From Polaromonas glacialis (GTDB lineage: Bacteria > Pseudomonadota > Gammaproteobacteria > Burkholderiales > Burkholderiaceae_C): a stretch of 38,026 nucleotides of DNA. The DNA lies in assembly GCF_000709345.1 (NCBI RefSeq), contig NZ_KL448326.1:143606-181631 (forward strand). Reading direction: 5' to 3'. The notes beneath the pieces were generated by a model. It searched no databases and was not told where the DNA came from. It worked only from the letters and a program-made list of their open reading frames with translations. Positions within the stretch are counted from its first letter, which is position 1. Each line of letters opens with the position of its first letter. A program made the position numbers and the translations under genes. Below are positions 16,197-24,988 of this stretch, piece after piece.

Positions 16197-17616
16197 GGGG
16201 AGCCTCCTGGGAAATGTTGGATGTGTTGGATGTCAAGGCAGCCGCACGCGCAGCTTGGACGCCAGCAATGCGGCCAAACGCGGTGCCGATGCTCATGCCT
16301 ACGCCGGCGGTGTAGCCCTTGCCGAGCACATTGCCGGCCATCATTTCTCCGGCCACAAAAAGGTTGGGACTGGCTCGTCCTGAAAAGCGCACCGCCGCCG
16401 TGTCGTCCACCTTCAGTCCGAGGTAGGTGAAGGTGATGCCAGGCTTGAGGGCATAGCCGTAGAACGGCGCTGTGTCGATGGGCCTTGCCCAGTGCGTCTT
16501 GGCCGGGCTCACCCCTTCGGTATGGCAATCATCGAGCGCCGTGTGGTCAAAACTGCCCACTCGGCAGGCGGCGTTGTAATCGGTGATCGTTTGCACGAAG
16601 CTTTGGACGTTCAGGCCCAGCTTTTGCGCCAGTTCCGGCAGCGAGGACGCCGTGGTGCCCGGAAACACCGGAGGCATGAAGCGGCCAATGGCTTTCTGGT
16701 CGATGATGGAGTAGGCCACCTGCCCGGGCTGCTGCGCGACCAGCCGGCCCCAGATGGCGTAGCGCTTGGGCCAGAAGTCCTCGCCCTCGTCGTAAAAGCG
16801 CGCTGCGTCCCGGTTGATCACCACGCCGAGCGAGACGCAGTCGATCCGCGTGCAGATGCCGCCGTCGTAGAGCGGCGCACGCGCGTCAATGGCGACCATG
16901 TGCCCCTGTGACGCATCACCGATGGTGTCGGCGCCAGCGTCGATCAGGTATTTGAGTAGCACGCCCTGGTTGAAGCGGGTTCCGCGGATCAGGAAATTAT
17001 CAGCCGGCCACTCGCCGCGCTCGTTTTGCCCCCAGGCTTGCCGCAGCCACTCGCGGTTGGACTCAAAGCCGCCCGCGGCCAGCACGCAGCTCCTGGCTTC
17101 AATGCGTTCGCCGCGCTCGGTATGGGCGGCGACAAAGCGCTCGCCGTCCATTTCCACCGACACCACGGGCGTCTCGTAGCGGATCTGCACGCCCAGACGC
17201 TCGGCGCTTCGAAAGTAGGCGTTGACCAGTGCCTTGCCGCCGCCCATGAAAAATGCGTTGGTGCGCGCAACATGCAGGGCGCCCGACAGCGGCGGCTGGA
17301 AATGCACGCCGTGGCTGCGCATCCAGTCGCGGCAATTGGACGATGCCCGGATCACCAGGCGCGCCAGGTACTCGTCAGTCAGCCCCCCCGTGACCTTGAG
17401 CAGGTCTTGCCAAAATTCCTCCTCCGGGTAGGCGTCGATCAGGACGTCTTGCGGTGCGTCATGCATGCAGCGCAAGTTGCGTGTGTGCTGTGAGTTGCCA
17501 CCGCGCCAAGCGCGAGGCGCCGCTTCGAGCAGCAGCACGCTGGCGCCCGCCTCGCGCGCCATGAGCGCGGCGCACAGCGCGGCATTTCCGCCGCCGACGA
17601 TCAGTACATCGATCAC
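16183..17616 (-). CDS. tcuA: FAD-dependent tricarballylate dehydrogenase
   Basis: 477 residues. An N-terminal Rossmann FAD motif (VLIVGGGNAALCAALMAREA, then a Glu) is followed by the fumarate-reductase/succinate-dehydrogenase flavoprotein fold with HTRNLRCMHD and a C-terminal FAD loop (VAGEMMAGNVLGKGYTAGVG). TcuA oxidises tricarballylate (propane-1,2,3-tricarboxylate) to cis-aconitate, which enters the TCA cycle. The start codon is GTG 17616. Its Shine-Dalgarno sequence lies inside a perfect hairpin (17621-17645). It is followed by tcuB and a TctC receptor and preceded by a LysR gene on the same strand. Confidence 0.88.
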   Translation of the reverse strand: MIDVLIVGGGNAALCAALMAREAGASVLLLEAAPRAWRGGNSQHTRNLRCMHDAPQDVLIDAYPEEEFWQDLLKVTGGLTDEYLARLVIRASSNCRDWMRSHGVHFQPPLSGALHVARTNAFFMGGGKALVNAYFRSAERLGVQIRYETPVVSVEMDGERFVAAHTERGERIEARSCVLAAGGFESNREWLRQAWGQNERGEWPADNFLIRGTRFNQGVLLKYLIDAGADTIGDASQGHMVAIDARAPLYDGGICTRIDCVSLGVVINRDAARFYDEGEDFWPKRYAIWGRLVAQQPGQVAYSIIDQKAIGRFMPPVFPGTTASSLPELAQKLGLNVQSFVQTITDYNAACRVGSFDHTALDDCHTEGVSPAKTHWARPIDTAPFYGYALKPGITFTYLGLKVDDTAAVRFSGRASPNLFVAGEMMAGNVLGKGYTAGVGMSIGTAFGRIAGVQAARAAALTSNTSNISQEAPLATA

Positions 17617-17620
17617 GTGG

Positions 17621-17645
17621 GTCTCTCCTTATGGGTTGGAGAGAC
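17621..17645 (-). promoter_or_regulatory. Hairpin that would sequester the tcuA ribosome-binding site
   Basis: In the tcuA mRNA, GUCUCUCC (17645-17638) pairs perfectly with GGAGAGAC (17628-17621) across a nine-base loop. The second arm contains AAGGAG's core, the only good Shine-Dalgarno for the GTG at 17616 (eight-base spacing). Confidence 0.5.
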
Positions 17646-17694
17646 TGTAGCCAGTCGCCTCTTCAGGCGAAAGTCCTAATCGGGCAACAGGTGT

Positions 17695-18621
17695 TTAGCT
17701 TTCGAGAAGACTTGCGCCCGCCCAAAGGCCTTCGCGCACCAGACGGCGCACCGTGTCGGTCATCACCACCCGGGCGGCGAGGGCGGCCGGTGAAAGCTCA
17801 TCGTCGCACAGGCTGACCAAGAGGTTGCGGCGCCCCACATGGGCATCGGTGATCTGGCTGCGCTGCAAGTCACCCCCCGAATGCCGCGCTGTTGCAGCGC
17901 CCGGCTGGATCGTCGCGCCGAGACCCGCGCGCACCGCATCCATCAGCAAAGCGAGCCCATCGATTTCCGCCACGACATGGGGTTCCACGCTTACGCGCGC
18001 GAATGCGGCTGTCAGCGTCGCACGCAGTCCGTGGTCGATGCTCGGAAGGATGAGCGGCGTGTCCGCCAGCTGAGACAGGCGCACCTTGGCGCCCACCGGC
18101 CGCTGGGCGAGCGCTGGCGAGGCAATAACAAACAGCTTTTCCTCGAGCAGGGGCGCAACGCTCCAGCGGCGGGAAGCGTTGGTCTGAAATAAAACGGCCA
18201 GGTCCAGCTGGCGTGCCTGAAGCATCGTTGCCAGGTGCCCCGAGAGCGACTCGACTAGGTGCAAACGCACATCCGGGTAGGACTGGCGCATGGCCTGCAG
18301 CAGCGGCACACCGAGCACAGACGCCGTGGTCGGGGCAAGTCCCACGCTGACATGGCCCGACAGTCGCGCTTGCTGCGCGGCGAGAATCGCCGCATCGGCA
18401 TGGCGCAATGTCAGCTGCGCCTGGTGAAGAAAGGCCACGCCAGCGGCGGTGGGCGTGACGCCCGTCGAGATGCGTTGCAGGAGCCGGGTGCACAGTTCGC
18501 CTTCGAGCCGGCTGATCTGCTGGCTCAAGGCCGAAGTGACAACGCCGAGTTCGGCCGCTGCGCGTCCCATGCTGCGCAACTCGCAGATCTTCACAAAGTA
18601 ACGCAGCTGACGCAGTTCCAT
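17695..18621 (-). CDS. LysR-family regulator, probable tricarballylate regulator
   Basis: 308 residues. N-terminal winged HTH (LRQLRYFVKICELRSMGRAA, then VTSALSQQISRLE) and an effector domain beginning HVSVGLAPTTASVLGVP, of the Nac/Cbl-like short-loop kind. It lies 78 bases upstream of tcuA on the same strand, the place TcuR holds in other tricarballylate loci, so TcuR-like is the best guess; I leave the symbol empty because sequence alone does not prove orthology. Confidence 0.85.
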   Translation of the reverse strand: MELRQLRYFVKICELRSMGRAAAELGVVTSALSQQISRLEGELCTRLLQRISTGVTPTAAGVAFLHQAQLTLRHADAAILAAQQARLSGHVSVGLAPTTASVLGVPLLQAMRQSYPDVRLHLVESLSGHLATMLQARQLDLAVLFQTNASRRWSVAPLLEEKLFVIASPALAQRPVGAKVRLSQLADTPLILPSIDHGLRATLTAAFARVSVEPHVVAEIDGLALLMDAVRAGLGATIQPGAATARHSGGDLQRSQITDAHVGRRNLLVSLCDDELSPAALAARVVMTDTVRRLVREGLWAGASLLES

Positions 18622-18890
18622 CTTAGATTGGGCGCTTGAACAGCCGCTCGGTACCTTTCTTCCCGATTGTAGGCGCTGCCTTGCGGACGTGGTGGGATCG
18701 GCAAGCCGGTCTTATCCTTCCATCCGACCGCTCAGAAAGCGTCTACCAGTAGTAACTCGTGTCAAGGTGGTGGGCTCATAACTTGAGAGAATTGAGCTGC
18801 CTCGCCAGGCATTGGTGTCAAGCGACTGGCGCCACTTTGCGCTCCAGAAGCGGTTTTTCCCGCTTGCAGCAGTGATCCGCTCGAACCGCG
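18622..18890. other. Intergenic region between two LysR genes, no gene seen
   Basis: About 270 bases lie between the start of the tcu LysR gene and the end of the next LysR gene. Only short unconvincing ORFs occur on either strand. The promoter of the 17695-18621 LysR gene must be here, but I see no strong sigma-70 match, terminator or repeat. Confidence 0.4.
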
Positions 18891-19799
18891 TCAAGCCAGC
18901 ACGCGGTTGCCGATCCGCTCGACGATCAGGTCATGCAGCGCTTGCGCGGCCACGGACAAACTGGCATCGCGCCGCTCGATCAGGTGCACGCTGCGGGTGA
19001 GCAAGGGCAGGGACAGTGGGCGCGTCACCACCGCACCATGAAAGTGAAACAGCGTGAGCGATGGCACCACGCTGATGCCCAGCCCGGCCTCAACCAGGCC
19101 CCTGACGGTCGCCAGGTGTTCGACCTCGAACACCGCGTTCAGGCGCAGGGGATGCAGTGCCGCGTCCAGCGCCTGGCGCACGGAGCTGTTGCGCGTCATC
19201 TGGATGAAGGGCCAGGGCAGGAGTTGCTCGGCTGTGATGAGCGCCTCTTGCGCCAGCGGGTGCCCGGGCAGGCACACCAGGTGAAACCCGTCGGAGCACA
19301 ACTGATGCGTGCGCAGATCGCTCAAAGTGGCGCCCGTGCCCGGCACGGCCAGCGCGAAATCGGCTTGGCCGCTGCGCACCAAGGCGATGCAGGGGTCGGA
19401 CAGCGCATCGTGCAGATCGAGCGTAATGCCCGGCCACGCTTTCATGAATTCCGCGAATACCGCTGGCAGCCAGCCCGCGGCCAGCGAAGGCAAGGCCGCC
19501 ACGCGCACGCGGCCCTGGCGAAGCTCAACATGGCTGGCTACGCTTTCCAGCGCGCTGCCCATGTCGTCCAGCAGGCGGCGCGCCCAGCCGTCAAACAGTT
19601 GCCCCTCGGGCGTCAGGCGCACGCTGCGCTTGTCGCGGTCAAACAGCCGCGTGCCCACCGCTGACTCCAGCGTGGCGATGAGCGCGCTGAAGGCCGGCTG
19701 CGACAGGTGGCAGGTGAGCGCCGCACGCGTGAAGTTGCGCTGGTCTGCCAGTGCGGCGAAGGCCCGCAGCTGACGCGTGGAAATATCGGGTGTCCTCAA
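18891..19799 (-). CDS. LysR-family transcriptional regulator (divergent from the AtuA operon)
   Basis: 302 residues from TTG 19799, which has an excellent AAGGAG seven bases upstream and gives a normal LysR N-terminus (ISTRQLRAFAALADQRNFTR). An ATG at 19838 is also in frame but adds 13 odd residues. HTH at about 5-60, effector domain from RVRVAALPSLAAGWLPAVF. It is divergent from the AtuA gene and probably controls the AtuA / small AtuA / TctC operon. The inducer is unknown. Confidence 0.88.
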   Translation of the reverse strand: MRTPDISTRQLRAFAALADQRNFTRAALTCHLSQPAFSALIATLESAVGTRLFDRDKRSVRLTPEGQLFDGWARRLLDDMGSALESVASHVELRQGRVRVAALPSLAAGWLPAVFAEFMKAWPGITLDLHDALSDPCIALVRSGQADFALAVPGTGATLSDLRTHQLCSDGFHLVCLPGHPLAQEALITAEQLLPWPFIQMTRNSSVRQALDAALHPLRLNAVFEVEHLATVRGLVEAGLGISVVPSLTLFHFHGAVVTRPLSLPLLTRSVHLIERRDASLSVAAQALHDLIVERIGNRVLA

Positions 19800-19921
19800 A
19801 AATCGTCTCCTTGGGGAGTTATTTGAATTGCAGATCATGCCATCTGAAATTTCGATTTTGCATATTAACGAGATACCCCTAAAGTCGCCTTACACAAAAA
19901 AGATCAGGAGACAACAAGCCC
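19800..19921. promoter_or_regulatory. Divergent regulatory region LysR / AtuA operon
   Basis: AT-richer spacer between the two divergent genes. It contains the palindrome GAAATTTC (19846-19853) within a larger ATGC...GCAT dyad, a plausible regulator site. A weak plus-strand promoter can be read as TTGCAT, 16 bases, TAAAGT. AGGAGA precedes the AtuA ATG. Confidence 0.35.
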
Positions 19922-21298
19922 ATGATTTCTACTGCCCGCCCGCCGCTGCTCATTGGTTGCGCAGCCGGTTTTTCCGGGGACCGCACCGATGCGGCCGGCC
20001 CCGTGGTCGATACCTTGATCGCGCGCCTCGCACAAGGCCCGGCCGGGCAGCGGGCCTTCCTGATCTTCGAAACGCTGGCCGAACGCACGCTGGCGCTGGC
20101 GCAGCTGCGCCGGCGCGCCGACGCCGAAGCGGGCTACGAGCCGCTGCTCGACGCCATGCTGCGTCCAGTGCTGGCACGCTGTCTGGCGCATGGCATCCGG
20201 ATCGTGAGCAACTTCGGCGCGGCCAATCCGCGCGCGGCGGCGCGGCACATCGCGCGCATGGCGCGTGAACTCGGTGCCCCGGCACCCCGCATTGCAGTGG
20301 TCGAGGGCGACGACCTGTCCTCGCCCGCGCAGCGCGCCTTGCTGCGCGAGCAGCTTGGCGCCAGGATGGACGAGCTGGCGGTGGTGAGCGCCAACGCCTA
20401 CATCGGCGCCGAGCCGATTGCCGCGGCGCTCAATGCCGGCGCGCAGATAGTGGTGTGCGGCCGTGTGGCCGACCCCTCGCTCACCGTCGGCCCGGCCATG
20501 TCGCACTTCGGCTGGAAGGCCGACGACTGGACCGCACTTAGCCGCGCCACGATGGCCGGGCACCTGCTCGAATGCGGCGCGCAGGTCTGCGGCGGCTATT
20601 TCGCCGACCCGGGCTACAAGGACGTGCCCGGGCTGGAGCGCGTCGGCTTTCCGATTGCCGAGATCGAGGCCGATGGGCGATGCACGATCGGCAAGGCGGA
20701 CGGCACGGGGGGTCTGGTGACGGAGGCGACCGTCAAGGAGCAGCTGCTCTACGAGGTGCATGACCCGGCCGCCTACCTCACGCCCGACGTGATCGCCGAC
20801 ATCGGCGAGGCGCGCGTCACGGCCCAGGGCGCCGACCGGGTGCTGCTGAGCGGCGTGCGCGGCCACGCGCGCCCGACCCACTACAAAGTCAACGTCTGCT
20901 ACGAAGGCGGCTGGCTGGCCGAAGGCGAGATCTCGTACGCCGGCGCCCGCGCCGAAGCGCGCGCCCGCCTGGCAGCCGATGTGCTGCGCAACCGACTGCC
21001 GAGCTTGGCTTTGCGTGTCGATCTGATCGGCGCGCTCAGCGTGTTCAATGACGATGCCGGTCATGCGCTTGCGGCGACCCCCGACAGCGGCATGCGCGAT
21101 GTACGGCTGCGCGTGGCGGCCACGCACGCCGATCGGAGCGAAGCCGAGCGCCTGGGCCGGGAGGTGATGGCGCTGTACACCTGCGGCCCGGCCGGCGGGG
21201 GCGGCGTGCGTTCTACCCTGACGCCACGGCTGAATACGATTTCGTGCCTGCTGGCGCGCGAGGCGGTGCCGGTCCGATTTGAAATGGTGGCGCCATGA
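19922..21298 (+). CDS. AtuA-family protein (DUF1446), acyclic terpene utilisation type
   Basis: 458 residues starting PLLIGCAAGFSGDRTDAAGP, the conserved N-terminal glycine-rich motif of the AtuA family, with GAQIVVCGRVADPSLTVGPA and the C-terminal GPAGGGGVR. AtuA is needed for citronellol/geraniol use in Pseudomonas, but its reaction is unknown. Here it has no Atu carboxylase or dehydrogenase neighbours. Instead it overlaps a small AtuA-like gene (ATGA) and is followed by a TctC receptor, a grouping that points to a carboxylic acid rather than a terpene (inference). Confidence 0.85.
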   Translation: MISTARPPLLIGCAAGFSGDRTDAAGPVVDTLIARLAQGPAGQRAFLIFETLAERTLALAQLRRRADAEAGYEPLLDAMLRPVLARCLAHGIRIVSNFGAANPRAAARHIARMARELGAPAPRIAVVEGDDLSSPAQRALLREQLGARMDELAVVSANAYIGAEPIAAALNAGAQIVVCGRVADPSLTVGPAMSHFGWKADDWTALSRATMAGHLLECGAQVCGGYFADPGYKDVPGLERVGFPIAEIEADGRCTIGKADGTGGLVTEATVKEQLLYEVHDPAAYLTPDVIADIGEARVTAQGADRVLLSGVRGHARPTHYKVNVCYEGGWLAEGEISYAGARAEARARLAADVLRNRLPSLALRVDLIGALSVFNDDAGHALAATPDSGMRDVRLRVAATHADRSEAERLGREVMALYTCGPAGGGGVRSTLTPRLNTISCLLAREAVPVRFEMVAP

Positions 21299-21657
21299 AC
21301 CGGACAACCGTTCCGCTGTACCGCGCAGCGCATGGCCGCACCGGCGACAAGGGCGACCGCTCCAACATCAGCGTCATCGCCTGGCACCCAGAGTTGTTCG
21401 CGCTGCTGGTCGAACAGGTCACGCTAGAAGCCGTGGCCGCGCAGTTTCGGCATCGCGATCCGAGCCAGGTGCAGCGCTTCGTGCTGCCCCGGCTGCAGGC
21501 CATGAATTTCGTGCTGGACGGTGTGCTCGACGGAGGCGTCAACGATGCGCTCAACCTGGACACCCATGGCAAGGCGTTGTCGTTCCTGCTGCTGGAGATG
21601 CCCATCGACGTGCCCGATCACCTGCAACACCTGCTCGCCGGCCCTTCAGACCTATGA
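21295..21657 (+). CDS. Small AtuA-related protein
   Basis: 120 residues. It begins LYRAAHGRTGDKGDRSNISV, the conserved motif of the C-terminal domain of longer AtuA proteins, and ends with LNLDTHGKALSFLLLEMPI. In some genomes the two parts are one polypeptide; here they are separate, overlapping by four bases (ATGA), so a stoichiometric complex with the 458-residue protein is likely. Function unknown. Confidence 0.82.
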   Translation: MNRTTVPLYRAAHGRTGDKGDRSNISVIAWHPELFALLVEQVTLEAVAAQFRHRDPSQVQRFVLPRLQAMNFVLDGVLDGGVNDALNLDTHGKALSFLLLEMPIDVPDHLQHLLAGPSDL

Positions 21658-21709
21658 GGCTTTTCCGGCAGCCTCTGATTTTTACAACACCCACGGAGAC
21701 AACCCGACC

Positions 21710-22678
21710 ATGACCCGCTTGCATTCCATCGCCTTCGCCGCTGCCGCACTCGCGCTCGCGCCTGCATTCACGTTCGCCCAGAGCTTTCCCGCCAAGACCA
21801 TCACCTTCGTGGTGCCGTTCGCCGCAGGCACCGCGACTGACCAGATTGCGCGGGCCGTCGCCAATGGCGTCACCCTTGAGACCAAGCAGGCGGTCGTCAT
21901 CGACAACAAGGCTGGCGCGAGCGGCTTCATTGCCTCGCAGCAGGTGGCCAAGGCGCTGCCCGACGGCTACACCGTGCTCATCACCACGAACACCACGCAT
22001 GCGGCCAACGAGCATCTGTTCAAGAAACTGCCGTACGACCCGGTCAAGGACTTCGCGCCGATCTCTGCGCTGGGCAAGGGCGGGCAGATCATGGTGGTGA
22101 ATCCCGCCTTTCCGGCCAAGACCGTGGCGGAGTTCGTTGCATTGGCCAAAAAAGATCCGGGCAAATACACGTTTGGCAGCGGCAGCTCATCGAGCCGCAT
22201 GGCCGGCGAGCTGCTCCAGCAGATGGCCGGCATCAAGCTGCTGCATGTGCCCTACAAGAGCAACACGCTGGCCGTCACCGACCTGCTGGGCACGCAGATC
22301 GACATGATGATCACCGATGCGGCGACCGGTCTGCCGCAGGTCAAGGCCGGCAAGCTGCGCGCCCTCGGTGTGTCAAGTGCCCAGCGCTCGCCCCTGGCGC
22401 CCGAGGTGCCGACGATTGCCGAGGCCGGTGTGAAGGGCTACGAGATCGGCTACTGGTTCGCCGCTTACGCGCCTGCGGGCACGCCGCCGGCGGTGGTCAG
22501 TCAGCTCAACGAGTTGCTGGTCAAGGCGGCCAGGAGTGAAGCGGCTAAAAAAGCCTTTTATGAGCCCACCGGCACCGAGGTGTTCACCACGTCGCCGCAG
22601 GAATTGGCCAAATTCCAGACCGGCGAGTCGCAAAAGTGGGGCCGTATCTTCAAGGCTGCCGGCATCGAAGCCGAGTAA
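21710..22678 (+). CDS. TctC/Bug-family periplasmic receptor (AtuA operon)
   Basis: 322 residues. Signal peptide IAFAAAALALAPAFTFAQ, then mature SFPAKTITFVVPFAAGTATD and later LLHVPYKSNTLAVTDLLG and VPTIAEAGVKGYEIGYWF. ATG 21710 with GGAGA upstream; the longer frame from 21521 overlaps the AtuA-like gene and is rejected. It lies 52 bases after the small AtuA gene and is likely co-transcribed. The ligand is unknown. It is more distant from the other receptors here than the pair at 4257/7361 are from each other. Confidence 0.92.
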   Translation: MTRLHSIAFAAAALALAPAFTFAQSFPAKTITFVVPFAAGTATDQIARAVANGVTLETKQAVVIDNKAGASGFIASQQVAKALPDGYTVLITTNTTHAANEHLFKKLPYDPVKDFAPISALGKGGQIMVVNPAFPAKTVAEFVALAKKDPGKYTFGSGSSSSRMAGELLQQMAGIKLLHVPYKSNTLAVTDLLGTQIDMMITDAATGLPQVKAGKLRALGVSSAQRSPLAPEVPTIAEAGVKGYEIGYWFAAYAPAGTPPAVVSQLNELLVKAARSEAAKKAFYEPTGTEVFTTSPQELAKFQTGESQKWGRIFKAAGIEAE

Positions 22679-22692
22679 GCCGGGCAGGGCCT

Positions 22693-22729
22693 GCGGCGCA
22701 CTGCGCCGCCTCTAAGTTCTTTATTTTTT
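22693..22729 (+). terminator. Likely intrinsic terminator after the TctC gene
   Basis: GCGGCGC-ACT-GCGCCGC is a perfect 7-bp stem (22693-22709), followed by a T-rich stretch ending at 22729 (TTCTTTATTTTTTT). The T-run begins some ten bases after the stem, so efficiency is uncertain. Confidence 0.5.
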
Positions 22730-22791
22730 TGTGGCGGACACCGCGCCAGCGCGTGAGCGTGTCTTTTTTATATAACAGCAGGAGACAGACG

Positions 22792-24930
22792 ATGTATTTC
22801 AAAACCCCCTTATTGGCCCTCGTCGCGGCAGCAGCCGTTGCAGCATGCGGCGGCGACGGAGGCGCAGGCGCAGATATAGGCGGAGTTGTCAACAGCAGCG
22901 GCAGCACGCCTGCCGTCAAGCTCAATGTCACCGCCACCGAGGACTTTGCCGGCACCTACGGCAGCGTCGGAGCGTACGAAAAACTCACCGGCACGCTCTC
23001 GGGCGAAGTCGACCCGTCCGATCCCAAGAACGCCGTGATCCAGGACTTGGCACTGGCCCCGGTCAACGCCCGCGGGATGGTCGAGTACCAGGCCGATTTT
23101 GTGATGCTCAAGCCCAAGGACATGGCCAAGGCCAGCGGCGTGCTGCGTTACGATGCGCCCAATCGCGGCAATATTCTGACAATGCTGAACCCGGCTACTA
23201 CTCCGAGCGATGCGGTATTCCTGGAGCGCGGCTACGTGCTGCTGTACTCGGCCTGGCAAGGCGACGTGCCCAAGAGTTCGCCTGGCCGTCTCACAGCCAC
23301 GGTGCCCGTGGCCAGGAACAAGGACGGCTCGTCCATCACTGGCGCCTATCGCAGCGAACTGATCCCTTCTGCCGCTTCACCGGTCATGACGCTCCCCGGG
23401 GGCGTATTCAATGGCTCCATGATCCCCTATGCCCCGGCCAGCCTGGACAACACGCTGCCCGGCTACTCGCTCACGCGCCGGATCAACGACACCGATCCAC
23501 GCGTCCCTGTGCCTGCCGCTGACTGGAAGTTTGCCGACTGCAACACCGGCACCAACCCGTTCCCGGGCACGGCCGACGGCAGCAAGATCTGTGTCAAGGG
23601 CGGCTTTGACCCGAAGTACCTGTATGAAGTGGTGTACGTGGCCAAAGACCCCAAGGTCATGGGCGTAGGGCTGGCCGCGTTGCGCGACACGGTGAGCTTT
23701 TTTCGCAAAGCCTCGGTTGATGCGGGCGGAGTCGCCAATCCCCTGGCCGGCCGCATTAACAGCGTGATCGGGCAGGGCACTTCGCAGTCGGGCAACGCCA
23801 TGAAGACCTTCTTGCACCTGGGCTTCAACCAGGCGCTGGACGGAAGCAAGGTGTTCGACGGCCTTTATGCCCATGTGGCCGCTCGCCAGACCAACGTGAA
23901 CACCCGCTTCGCTGTGCCTGGCGGCGGCGGCGCCATCCGCACCGACCACACTGCCTTTGGCCAGACCGCGCCCCGTGCCCTCGACAAGGACTACGTCGAT
24001 CCACTCACCGGCCGCAAGGGCGGGGTGATGACGCGCTGTGCGGCGAGCAACACCTGCCCGAAATTCTTTCTCGGCTTGTCGGGTACGGAGTTCTGGCAAC
24101 TGCAGGGCTCGCCCGTGCTGACCGATGCGGCTGGCGTGCGTGATCTGGCGCAGCCGGACAACGCGCGCATCTACTATTACAGCAGCACGCAGCACGGCGG
24201 CAACGGCGGCACCTCTGGCATTGGCTACAACCCGGCAGCCAACGTGTACCCGACCGGGACAGTGACGCACCATACCGACACCTTCCGCGCTTTGTTCATC
24301 GCGCTCGAAGACTGGGTCGTGCGCGATGTCGCGCCCCCGGCGAGCCAGGTGCCGCGCATTGCCGACGGCACCTTGGTGCGGCCCGACAAGGTGGTCTATC
24401 CGCAGATGAAGGGTTTGAGCTGGGCCGCGTCCAGCGTGCAGACCGCCATTCCGGCCTTCAATTACCTGGCGCGCTACAACAACTATTCCGTGCTGGACTT
24501 TGGTCCGCAGTTCATTGCCCAGGACGAATCGGGCATTGCCACCAACTTGCCTCCGGTCAACACCGGGGTGGACTATGCCATCTTGGTGCCACAGGTGGAC
24601 GCGTCCACCGGCTTGACGAGGTCCGGTATTCGCGGCGTGGAAGTGCAGGCCCCCCTGGGAACCAGCATTGAATTTAACTATGTAGCCACGCCGGGCATCA
24701 TCGACCTGACCAGCCTCACCGGCAGCTTCATTCCCTTTCACAAGACCGAAGCGGCGCGGATTGCGGCGGGAGACACGCGGCCGTCATTGGAGTCGCTGTA
24801 CGCCAGCCAGGCGGGTTACGTGGCCGCTGTCACGGCGGCCAGCACCAACTTGGTGGCGCAGCGCTTTTTATTGCAGCGCGATGCTGACCGGCGGGTGCAG
24901 CAGGCAACTGCAGCCAGCGTGCTGCCTTAA
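22792..24930 (+). CDS. Lipoprotein alpha/beta-hydrolase-domain protein (secreted esterase-like)
   Basis: 712 residues from ATG 22792, with AGGAGA eleven bases upstream. The N-terminus is a lipoprotein signal (LLALVAAAAVAACGG, lipobox Cys19), so it is anchored in a membrane, probably the outer one. The body matches the large alpha/beta-hydrolase domain family (Abhydrolase_10 type), with a nucleophile elbow GQGTSQSGNAMKTFLHLGFN. It may hydrolyse an ester outside the cytoplasm and release an acid for the nearby receptors. It follows the AtuA-TctC operon after a terminator-like hairpin and may be a separate unit. Substrate unknown. Confidence 0.78.
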   Translation: MYFKTPLLALVAAAAVAACGGDGGAGADIGGVVNSSGSTPAVKLNVTATEDFAGTYGSVGAYEKLTGTLSGEVDPSDPKNAVIQDLALAPVNARGMVEYQADFVMLKPKDMAKASGVLRYDAPNRGNILTMLNPATTPSDAVFLERGYVLLYSAWQGDVPKSSPGRLTATVPVARNKDGSSITGAYRSELIPSAASPVMTLPGGVFNGSMIPYAPASLDNTLPGYSLTRRINDTDPRVPVPAADWKFADCNTGTNPFPGTADGSKICVKGGFDPKYLYEVVYVAKDPKVMGVGLAALRDTVSFFRKASVDAGGVANPLAGRINSVIGQGTSQSGNAMKTFLHLGFNQALDGSKVFDGLYAHVAARQTNVNTRFAVPGGGGAIRTDHTAFGQTAPRALDKDYVDPLTGRKGGVMTRCAASNTCPKFFLGLSGTEFWQLQGSPVLTDAAGVRDLAQPDNARIYYYSSTQHGGNGGTSGIGYNPAANVYPTGTVTHHTDTFRALFIALEDWVVRDVAPPASQVPRIADGTLVRPDKVVYPQMKGLSWAASSVQTAIPAFNYLARYNNYSVLDFGPQFIAQDESGIATNLPPVNTGVDYAILVPQVDASTGLTRSGIRGVEVQAPLGTSIEFNYVATPGIIDLTSLTGSFIPFHKTEAARIAAGDTRPSLESLYASQAGYVAAVTAASTNLVAQRFLLQRDADRRVQQATAASVLP

Positions 24931-24951
24931 CCACAGAGTTGCAAGGAAATC

Positions 24952-24988
24952 GCCCAGCAAGCGCGGTGAGAGCACTGCATTGCTGGGC
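24952..24988. terminator. Inverted repeat after the hydrolase gene
   Basis: GCCCAGCAA (24952-24960) pairs perfectly with TTGCTGGGC (24980-24988) around a 19-base loop. No T-run follows; it may still end transcripts of the hydrolase gene. It overlaps the start of the decayed oxidoreductase fragment. Confidence 0.3.
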
